NCBI GenBank assembly: GCA_943787205.1
Contig: CALSLN010000014.1
Location: 181,169 to 245,168, forward strand
Reading direction: 5' to 3'
Length of the DNA stretch: 64,000 nt
Origin: an uncultured Rhodospirillaceae bacterium
GTDB lineage: Bacteria > Pseudomonadota > Alphaproteobacteria > Rhodospirillales > Rhodospirillaceae
Part shown: in pieces, positions 36,220 to 43,156 of the stretch
Numbering within the stretch: position 1 is the stretch's first letter
How the letters are laid out: each line of letters starts with the position of its first letter
Made by a program: the position numbers and the translations under genes
The notes under the pieces: model-generated
Database searches by the model: none
What the model was told of the DNA's origin: nothing
The model's input: the letters and a program-made list of their open reading frames with translations, nothing else

Positions 36220-37644
36220 ATGCGCCGAGTACTATTAGCGGCAACCGCGATGGTCGCGGTCTGGAGTTTGACGGCAGACCATTCCGCATCGGCGCAGACA
36301 GAAATGTCAGCCGCTGGACAACTCTTAGCGTCTGTCAATCGCGACCCCTATCCCAGTACCTATGCGCCACGCTCAGCGCCTGTAACCGCGTTGGTTGGAG
36401 CAACCATCCTAGACGGTGCTGGCGGCCTCGTAGAAAACGGGACCGTGATTATGGCCGATAACAAGGTCATGGCCGTTGGCGTGAATCTCTCTATTCCGGA
36501 CGGCGCTGCGGTTGTTGATGCCGCTGGAAAGTGGGTCACATCGGGTATCATCGATATTCACTCGCACATTGGCATCGGTCCTGTTCCCAATACGGGAGCG
36601 TCAGGTGATGTTAATGAAGCCACCGCGCCCAATACGGCGCAGGTGTGGACCGAACATGCGGTGTGGCCACAAGACCCAGCATTTGGACGGGCTATCGCTG
36701 GCGGTATTACGACGCAGCATATCTCCGTTGGTTCTGCCAATTTGTTTGGCGGCCGTACTGTTGTTGTGAAGAACGTTCCGGCGCGCACAACCCAGGGCAT
36801 GAAATTCCCCGGTGCGAAACAAGGCTTGAAAATGGCGTGTGGGGAAAACCCCAAGCGGGTGTATGGCAGCAAAGGTGGGCCGAGCACACGCATGGCCAAC
36901 TTCGCTGGCTATCGCGCGGGTTGGTATGATGCCCTTCAGTATCAATACGATTGGGATCTGTACGACGCTAAAGTTCAAAAAGGCGATCCCGCGGCTAAGC
37001 CACCGAAGCGTGATCTCAAGAAAGAGACACTTGCCCTGGCTCTGTCCGGCGAAATTCTTGTGCAGATGCATTGCTATCGCGGCGATGAAATGGCGCTCGT
37101 GCTCGATATGGCCAAAGAGTTTGGCTATCACGTCTCTACCTTTCACCATGCGGTTGAAGGCTACAAAGTGGCTGACCTTCTGGCGGAAGCCGGAACCTGT
37201 GGCGCCATGTGGGCTGACTGGTGGGGTTTTAAGCTGGAAAGCTTTGACGGTATTCGCGAAAACATTGCGTTGGTCGATGCGGCAGAGAACGGCTGCGCGA
37301 TCGTGCACTCTGATTCCAATGTCGGCATTCAGCGGTTGAATCAAGAGGCCGCCAAAGCCATGGCTGCCGGCAACCGTATCGGCCTGAATATTTCTAAAGC
37401 CCATGCCTGGACGTGGTTGTCGCTGAACCCAGCCAAGGCGCTTCAGCTCGATGACAAAACCGGATCATTGGAGCCGGGCAAGATGGCCGATGTTGTGATG
37501 TGGGATGGTGATCCGTTCTCAGTCTACACCAAGGCAGAGCGTGTCTATATCGACGGCGTGCTGACCTACGATCGCGATGATCCAGAGAAACAGTTTCTCT
37601 CAGACTTTGAAGTTGGCTACGCCAAACAGGGAGATCTGAAATGA
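36220..37644 (+). CDS. Exported amidohydrolase-family protein, metal-site partner
   Basis: 474 residues; ATG 36220 follows a strong AGAGGAGGGG. Signal peptide MRRVLLAATAMVAVWSLTAD then HSASAQ. Amidohydrolase-1 TIM barrel of imidazolonepropionase type: HxH in GIIDIHSHIG, AIAGGITTQHISVGSANLFG, MHCYRGDEM, STFHHAVEGY, the metal Asp in CAIVHSDSN and the C-terminal LEPGKMADVVMWDGDPF. Probably a periplasmic peptidase- or lactamase-like hydrolase. Its stop overlaps the next start (ATGA), so the pair is translationally coupled. Substrate unknown. Confidence 0.86.
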   Translation: MRRVLLAATAMVAVWSLTADHSASAQTEMSAAGQLLASVNRDPYPSTYAPRSAPVTALVGATILDGAGGLVENGTVIMADNKVMAVGVNLSIPDGAAVVDAAGKWVTSGIIDIHSHIGIGPVPNTGASGDVNEATAPNTAQVWTEHAVWPQDPAFGRAIAGGITTQHISVGSANLFGGRTVVVKNVPARTTQGMKFPGAKQGLKMACGENPKRVYGSKGGPSTRMANFAGYRAGWYDALQYQYDWDLYDAKVQKGDPAAKPPKRDLKKETLALALSGEILVQMHCYRGDEMALVLDMAKEFGYHVSTFHHAVEGYKVADLLAEAGTCGAMWADWWGFKLESFDGIRENIALVDAAENGCAIVHSDSNVGIQRLNQEAAKAMAAGNRIGLNISKAHAWTWLSLNPAKALQLDDKTGSLEPGKMADVVMWDGDPFSVYTKAERVYIDGVLTYDRDDPEKQFLSDFEVGYAKQGDLK

Positions 37645-38915
37645 GAGTATTCCTCCTCGCGTCTGCGATTTTTACGTGGTCAGTTTCAGCTCATGCTGAG
37701 ACCAAGGCGATCATCAACGGAACTGTCCACACCGTTACGGAGAGCGGAGTCCTCACCAATGCAACAGTCCTCATTGAAGACGATATGATCGTTGCAGTCG
37801 GCAATGACGTTGATGTTCCTGATGATGCGACGGTGATTGATGCGGGCGGGCGCCCAGTCACACCTGGCCTGATAAATGTGTTTTCTAAAATTGGTCTACT
37901 AGAGGTCGGCCAGGTGAATGCCGCAGATGACTACAGTTTCTCTGGTGCGCCATTCTCTGCGGCCTTCGATGTCACGCCAGGTCTTAATCCGGAGTCGGTC
38001 TTGATTCCCATCACCCGTGTTGACGGTGTCACCCGCGCTGTGACTATTCCGTCGGGGCGTGGTGCTGTCTTCGCCGGTCTCGGCGCCGTTGTGCACTTAG
38101 GCGTCACGGATGACATGGTCGTGAAGGACAAGGCGGCCCAATACAGTGCCTTTGGTGGTCGCGCGGCGGATGCCATGGGCGGTGCGCGCGGTGGCTTGGC
38201 TGTGTTTATGCGCCAAGCTTTCGAAGATGCGCTTCACTTCGATAAAAACCGTCGCAACTTTGATCAGAACCGCACACGCGACTATGTGCTCCACCATCTC
38301 GACTTGGAGGCTTTGTTGCCGGTTCTGTATGGCGAAATTTCATTGGTGGTCGACGTCAATCGTGCTTCAGATATGCGCGTCCTAATCGCTATGGCAGATG
38401 ATTACAATATCCGCATGGTCTTCAACAGCGCCCGCGAGGCCTGGAAGGTGGCGACTGATTTGGCAGAGGCGAACATCGCGGTGATTATCGATCCGTCTAA
38501 TAATCTGCCAACCAACTTTGACAACATTTACGCCACTCAAGACAACGCGCGTTTGTTGTATGAGGCGGGGGTGAAGACCATCGTCGCGACAACGTCGTTC
38601 AATGACCTCAACAACCCGCGCAATGTCACGCAGCTTGCGGGCATTGCTGTAGCCAATGGCCTGCCGTTTGATGCGGCGTTGGCGGCGATCACCCGAAACC
38701 CGGCAGAGGTGTTCGGCATTGGTGATGACTTCGGTACGCTCGAAGTTGGCAAAGAGGCTGATGTCGTGGTGTGGGAAGGCGACCCGCTTGAGTTGGTCAC
38801 CCTCCCGACACATGTATTTATCAAAGGCGAACTGATGCCCATGGATAATCGTCAGCTTCGCCTACGAGATCGCTACAAAGACCTCAACAATGAAACACCG
38901 ATGCAGTATCGCTAA
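37641..38915 (+). CDS. Exported amidohydrolase-like partner lacking the HxH motif
   Basis: 424 residues with a signal peptide (MRVFLLASAIFTWSVSAHAE). Same fold as the gene before it: ATVLIEDDMIVAVGNDVDVP, RGLVTPGL-type turn (here RPVTPGLINV), LEVGKEADVVVWEGDPLELV at the end. But the HxH position reads INVFSKIG, and the later histidine and aspartate positions are also replaced (NRASDMRVL, TIVATTSF). It is therefore likely without a normal metal site, and may be a structural partner of the coupled gene upstream. GGGAG lies before ATG 37641. Its 3' end overlaps the next minus-strand gene by 4 bases. Confidence 0.83.
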   Translation: MRVFLLASAIFTWSVSAHAETKAIINGTVHTVTESGVLTNATVLIEDDMIVAVGNDVDVPDDATVIDAGGRPVTPGLINVFSKIGLLEVGQVNAADDYSFSGAPFSAAFDVTPGLNPESVLIPITRVDGVTRAVTIPSGRGAVFAGLGAVVHLGVTDDMVVKDKAAQYSAFGGRAADAMGGARGGLAVFMRQAFEDALHFDKNRRNFDQNRTRDYVLHHLDLEALLPVLYGEISLVVDVNRASDMRVLIAMADDYNIRMVFNSAREAWKVATDLAEANIAVIIDPSNNLPTNFDNIYATQDNARLLYEAGVKTIVATTSFNDLNNPRNVTQLAGIAVANGLPFDAALAAITRNPAEVFGIGDDFGTLEVGKEADVVVWEGDPLELVTLPTHVFIKGELMPMDNRQLRLRDRYKDLNNETPMQYR

Positions 38916-39445
38916 GGCGATGCGGAGGGTTCTAGCAGCTTGGCATAAAGACGGCTGCGGGCGGCTTGACCGCCCGTGGCCAACCAGTCGCGTTTAAGTG
39001 GCGCCCAATCTGCATCGTCCAGGTCTAAACCTAGTGTACGGATGTAATGGTCCTCGACGACGATGAACTGGTTGCGGTAGGGCAACAGGTAGCCATCTGT
39101 CTCGTCTCGCAATGTTCGTGCTTCGTCGTAACTCGCAGACCAGATATTGGTATGGGCCGTGCCACCGCGTGGATACAGCATAGTGCCGTAATCTTCAGCC
39201 TCCCGTCCGCATAGAACCTTGGTGGCATGGGGCCAGTCGGTGAAGCCTAACTCCTTGGCGACGACAAAGAGCGCATGTCGCCGCTTGACCTGAGACACAA
39301 TCGTAGCGTCGTCATCCGCCTTAAAGTCTGGGTGTGTTCGCAGGCGGGCAATGGCATTTGCCACAGCCTCTTGAGCCTGCCGTTGCAATTGGCGGGCACG
39401 GTGTTTGAGGGTTTCGATAGCAGGGTAATCCGTTTCATCGGACAT
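38912..39445 (-). CDS. Conserved hypothetical protein
   Basis: 177 residues, soluble, no signal. The first half is helical and charged (LKHRARQLQRQAQEAVANAI), the second has ELGFTDWPHATKVLCG, GTMLYPRG, NIWSASYDEARTLRDETDGY and LLPYRNQFIVVEDHYIRTLG. I have seen this pattern in conserved alphaproteobacterial proteins of unknown function, sometimes beside ankyrin-like leader segments (the LKxxARxLxR start). No catalytic motif can be named. Convergent overlap of 4 bases with the amidohydrolase partner. Confidence 0.7.
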   Translation of the reverse strand: MSDETDYPAIETLKHRARQLQRQAQEAVANAIARLRTHPDFKADDDATIVSQVKRRHALFVVAKELGFTDWPHATKVLCGREAEDYGTMLYPRGGTAHTNIWSASYDEARTLRDETDGYLLPYRNQFIVVEDHYIRTLGLDLDDADWAPLKRDWLATGGQAARSRLYAKLLEPSASP

Positions 39446-39682
39446 GACTCGTCTCCTTTATCTGGATCGGCCACGCTCCGTATGATCCAGGAGAGTTATC
39501 GCGATGAAGATGCGTCCCTCTTGCATGTCAGGGTGGGTCGTCTTTCGGCGGGCGTGGCACCCCTGAGCACCAGTCACAGATATAAAGGGAGAGAATGCCA
39601 AGGCGGCAAGACTTCGCATTGCGATTCTCATCAGGGGTCTTATTCTAAAATAACCCTCATCTCTCAGACGCGGTGCCTTCTT

Positions 39683-40414
39683 ATGCCTGTAGCAACCTCT
39701 CTCACCGGACAAACATCTGTGGTTATCGGCGGGTCCAGCGGTATCGGTTTGGCCTCTGCTCGTGCGCTCGTGGATCGTGGTGCAATGGTCACCCTTGTCG
39801 GGCGAACTGAAGACCGTTTGGCAAAAGCGAAAGACGCACTTGGCGGTGCAGTTTCGACGGCCGTCATGGATTGCGCCGATGAAGCCGCTGCGGCGGCGTT
39901 CTTTGAAGGTCTTCCTGTGCTCGACCATCTGGTTGTATCGCTGGCGGGTGGCGCGTCGCTTGGCCCGTTTACCGAGGTGCCGGTGCAGGGCGTACGCGAC
40001 ACCTTTGATGGCAAATTCTGGCCTTATCTTATCGCCATGCACCATGGTGCCATGGTGCTCTCAGAGCAGGGGACCATGACCATCGTGACGGGTGCGTCTG
40101 CTATTGCTGCTGTCCCGCAGGCCTCGTGTCTGGGTGCCGTTAATGGCGCCCTTGAAGGCATGATCAAAACCCTGTCCGTGGAGTTGGCACCCCGTCGCGT
40201 GAATGCGGTGTCGCCGGGCCTTACGGATACGGAAGCGTGGAGTCGTATTCCTGATGAGATTCGTGAGGCCATGTACGCTCAGTCTGCCGCTAGTACGCCG
40301 GTCGGTCGGATTGGTCAGCCTGAAGATGTGGCCGAGGCTGTTCTGGCTTGCATCCAGAACGGATTTTTAACCGGCCTCGTGTTGCCGTGTGATGGCGGCA
40401 AGCGGCTCGTGTGA
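39683..40414 (+). CDS. Atypical short-chain dehydrogenase/reductase
   Basis: 243 residues from ATG 39683. N-terminal cofactor site GGSSGIGLASARAL and Arg in LVGRTEDRLAKAK suggest NADP. The later DHLVVSLAGGAS replaces the usual NNAG. The catalytic YxxxK segment reads SCLGAVNGALEG, so Tyr and Lys are Leu and Asn. A set of SDRs with YGAVN-like segments exists, but here even the Tyr is gone, so reductase activity is doubtful. C-terminal RRVNAVSPGLTDTEAW and GRIGQPEDVAEAVL are normal. The 237 bases before it hold nothing I recognise. Confidence 0.8.
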   Translation: MPVATSLTGQTSVVIGGSSGIGLASARALVDRGAMVTLVGRTEDRLAKAKDALGGAVSTAVMDCADEAAAAAFFEGLPVLDHLVVSLAGGASLGPFTEVPVQGVRDTFDGKFWPYLIAMHHGAMVLSEQGTMTIVTGASAIAAVPQASCLGAVNGALEGMIKTLSVELAPRRVNAVSPGLTDTEAWSRIPDEIREAMYAQSAASTPVGRIGQPEDVAEAVLACIQNGFLTGLVLPCDGGKRLV

Positions 40415-40452
40415 TCGTCGTCTGCGAAATAATCTTACCGGTTAAAAAATTT

Positions 40453-40550
40453 GGTGCATGGGGTCGTTTGTATTTCGTTGGTGCATGGGCTTGTTCCACC
40501 GATCATACGTGCATGGGCTCGATCCTGTGAACCAACGGTGCATGGGCTCG
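40453..40550 (+). repeat. Four evenly spaced direct repeats (GTGCATGGG) upstream of PhyH gene
   Basis: GTGCATGGG starts at 40454, 40481, 40509 and 40538, i.e. steps of 27, 28 and 29 bases. The repeat extends to GGTGCATGGGCTCG in the last copy, with CTCG also in the third and CTTG and GTCG in the second and first. The stretches between are unlike each other. The set lies between the SDR stop (40414) and the PhyH start (40636). A tandem operator for a regulator or a decayed minisatellite are both possible. Confidence 0.6.
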
Positions 40551-40635
40551 AACCGAGCAAAATCGCATTATATTTTGTTGTCCTGTTCGGATTTGGCAAA
40601 CACTATGATGAACCCTGCATCGCGTGGAGAGAGTT

Positions 40636-41457
40636 GTGAGCGCTGAATCCGACATCACATTGCCCGAGAACACCGCTGATCTTCACCAGCTGTATGTGAA
40701 CGATGGCGTTGTCCCAGTCCCAGGGTTGCTAAGGGGCCAACTGCTGAGAGATCTTGTTGAGGCGGTTGAGACCGTCCGGCAAACAGCGGACTCCGAAGAG
40801 GCTTCCGATCCACGAACAAGTGTGAAGCACCTCCCAGGTCGCAGCATTGTACGCGGCCTAGCCCACACCGAGGGGAGTGTTCGGACGCTGGTAAAGAATC
40901 CTTCGGTTGCAGACTTTCTGGCCCAGGTGGCAGGCGCCAACGCTGTCAGATACTGGAATGACCTCACGCTCGCCTATGCGCCGGCGGCACCGGCTGGAGA
41001 GTCGGCCTGGCACCATGATTTGCCCGCGTTCCCATTGCGCGCAACAGAGATGCCAACACTGTGGATTGCTCTATCTGACGTGGATTGGGATTCAAGCCCG
41101 CTCGTCTACGCGCGGGGGAGTCATGTTTCAGGTTATCTCTATCCGCCCACTACGGCATCGGATGCCGAGCTGCCCGACGGGTATGCAGCCATGCCAGATT
41201 GGGATGCGCGCGTTGAGGCGGGGTCAGTCGAGAAGGTGTGGTGGCCTATGAAACCTGGTGATGCCTTGGTCATGCATTCCAAGGTGGTCCATTGCACGCC
41301 CGCCAACCGAAACGAAAAAGATGAGCGGGTTAGCATCATCACACGCTGGGTTGGAGATGATGCGGTGTGGCACCGCGATGCATTTAGTACGCCGATTCCA
41401 GGATTGCCCGAGCAAGATTGGCGACCAGGCGAGTCCGTCACTCAAGCTTTTGTGTAA
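40636..41457 (+). CDS. Phytanoyl-CoA dioxygenase (PhyH) family protein
   Basis: 273 residues from GTG 40636, preceded by GGAGAGAG; a GTG at 40624 is less well placed. Fe(II)/2-oxoglutarate oxygenase fold: the HxD pair in SAWHHDLPAFPL, the later His in SKVVHCTPANRN and the 2-oxoglutarate Arg in RVSIITRWVGDD. FVxDGVVxVPGLL-type start (VNDGVVPVPGLL). It hydroxylates a small organic molecule in the cytoplasm; the substrate is unknown. Family-5 binding protein follows after 6 bases, so the two are likely co-transcribed. Four direct repeats sit in its upstream region. Confidence 0.87.
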   Translation: MSAESDITLPENTADLHQLYVNDGVVPVPGLLRGQLLRDLVEAVETVRQTADSEEASDPRTSVKHLPGRSIVRGLAHTEGSVRTLVKNPSVADFLAQVAGANAVRYWNDLTLAYAPAAPAGESAWHHDLPAFPLRATEMPTLWIALSDVDWDSSPLVYARGSHVSGYLYPPTTASDAELPDGYAAMPDWDARVEAGSVEKVWWPMKPGDALVMHSKVVHCTPANRNEKDERVSIITRWVGDDAVWHRDAFSTPIPGLPEQDWRPGESVTQAFV

Positions 41458-41463
41458 CGCGTC

Positions 41464-42993
41464 ATGACGAACCGAACCTCCATATCCCGTCGTCAGGCGA
41501 CTTTGTCCCTGGCTGCTGCGTCTATAGCATCGCTAACCTCGCGGTCGCCTCAGGCGCGCGGGGGGTCTGTGAAGATTGGGATTTCGGCTTTACCGCCAGG
41601 CCTTGGCAATCCTCTCAGCTCTCTTGGCTTTCCTGCTCTGTCTGTTTGGCCAGCGGTTTTTGATACTCTGATTCAAGTTAATGCCAGTGGTGATCTCGTG
41701 CCATCCCTGGCGCTATCATGGGAGCCAGAAGGCGAGCAAAGTTGGTTGATCCGTCTTCGTCCCGGTGTTCAGTTTTCCAACGGTGAACATTGTGATGCAC
41801 AGGCGGTTGCCGCCACGTTTGATGTGTTGAATTCCCCCGAGGGGCGTACGCAAGCCGTCTATCGTGATGCCAAGACCGTGGCACGCGCTGACGTGATTGA
41901 CCCACTGACCGTGCGATTGCATACGGCTACGCCGGATGCTGCATTGCCCGGCAAGCTTACGGGTATTCGTATCCTGCCACCCGTCTATTTCGCTGAAACA
42001 GGCTTTTCAGATTTCGCGCGTGCACCGATCGGAACAGGACCGTTTATGGCCGAGCGTTGGGATCAACGCAGTGTCGAATTGGTACCAAACCCGCTGGCCT
42101 GGCGTCCCCCAGCTCTCGACCGCCTTAGTATTGTGCCCGTACCCGGTGCGGTGGGTCGGTTGCAGGCTCTGTTGTCTGGTGGCGTTGATATCGCGATGAA
42201 CATCAATCCGGAAGACGGCGCGGTGGTCGAAGCCGCTGGCGGTCGCACAAAAACAACAGCGCGGGCTGCAGTTTTGGCGCTGCAATTTATTTTGGAAAAA
42301 GAGTCTCCGCTGACGGATGCGCGGGTGAGGCGGGCTTTGAATTTGGCCGTTAATCGACGCCAAATCACGGAGTACATTCTAGCTGGTGCAACTGAGCCCG
42401 CGACACAGCTCGCTGTGCCTGAAGCATTCGGGTATGCCCCAGGTTTGCCGATCATGGAGCACGATCTCGAGCAGGCTCAGTCGTTGATGGCTGAGGCAGG
42501 CTATGAGAATGGGTTTCGTTTACCCATGACAATGACTCTGGGCTCTAGCCCAAATGACACCGCAGTGTTTCAACAGGTCGCTGCAGATTTGGCCCGCATT
42601 GGTGTTGAGCTCGTCATTAAGACGATCCCCTTGGCCCAGTTCAGTCGTTTCCTCTATGACGGCGATTGGGGCGATGCGCTTGCCTTCGCATTTCACTACG
42701 GCAGCATGCCATCACTGGATTCAACAATAGGCTTGAGGTTCAACTCGTGTTTGTGGCCTGTGCCGTGGGTCTGCGATCCGACGATATCTGACCTGGTCTT
42801 GGCGTCAGACCAAACGTTTGATCAAGCGAAGCGGGAACAGCTCCTGCAAGATATACAGCGCCGCCTGATGACGGATTTGCCATGCCTTATTTTGCATGAA
42901 ACCCGTTTCCAAAATGGTTTATCGGGAAAAATTGCCCAGTTCGATGCGCCCTTCGGGCTGATCGATTACGCCACGCTCAGCGTCAAAGGGTAG
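41464..42993 (+). CDS. Orphan ABC family-5 solute-binding protein (paralogue 3), Tat-tagged
   Basis: 509 residues with a Tat-type signal (SISRRQATLSLAAASIASLT). Family-5 course: VFDTLIQVNASGDLVPSLAL, WLIRLRPGVQFSNGEHCDAQ, LTDARVRRALNLAVNRRQIT, DLEQAQSLMAEAGYENGF. Late Cys pair in FNSCLWPVPWVC. It differs from its two paralogues by using Tat rather than Sec export. Starts 6 bases after the PhyH stop without a clear ribosome site of its own. No transporter genes nearby. Confidence 0.86.
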   Translation: MTNRTSISRRQATLSLAAASIASLTSRSPQARGGSVKIGISALPPGLGNPLSSLGFPALSVWPAVFDTLIQVNASGDLVPSLALSWEPEGEQSWLIRLRPGVQFSNGEHCDAQAVAATFDVLNSPEGRTQAVYRDAKTVARADVIDPLTVRLHTATPDAALPGKLTGIRILPPVYFAETGFSDFARAPIGTGPFMAERWDQRSVELVPNPLAWRPPALDRLSIVPVPGAVGRLQALLSGGVDIAMNINPEDGAVVEAAGGRTKTTARAAVLALQFILEKESPLTDARVRRALNLAVNRRQITEYILAGATEPATQLAVPEAFGYAPGLPIMEHDLEQAQSLMAEAGYENGFRLPMTMTLGSSPNDTAVFQQVAADLARIGVELVIKTIPLAQFSRFLYDGDWGDALAFAFHYGSMPSLDSTIGLRFNSCLWPVPWVCDPTISDLVLASDQTFDQAKREQLLQDIQRRLMTDLPCLILHETRFQNGLSGKIAQFDAPFGLIDYATLSVKG

Positions 42994-43156
42994 AGTCGGT
43001 TCTATTTGAGCTAGTGTTCCTTCTTTGCGCGTCTGAGAGCGTGGGCAAAAAACTCATATAATTAGCCATAAATTCGCCATCCTTATTGGCGTTCATGCGT
43101 TAGGGTATTATTCGCGTAGGCTTACAACCCACGTGTGTGAACGATTTGTGCGCTGC

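Noticed and set aside
36601..37404. Long minus-strand open frame opposite the amidohydrolase
   Set aside because: Shadow of a well-supported gene; no family likeness and low-complexity composition.
39275..39682. N-terminal extension of the SDR
   Set aside because: The open frame upstream of ATG 39683 overlaps the opposite gene and bears no SDR likeness; the normal SDR start is at 39683.
40453..40550. CRISPR array
   Set aside because: Only four units, a 9-14-base repeat and 14-20-base gaps; no cas gene in the window.
40451..40639. Overlapping plus-strand open frames with repeated VHGL
   Set aside because: They arise from the four direct repeats; no ribosome site, and the protein is only a translation of the repeat.
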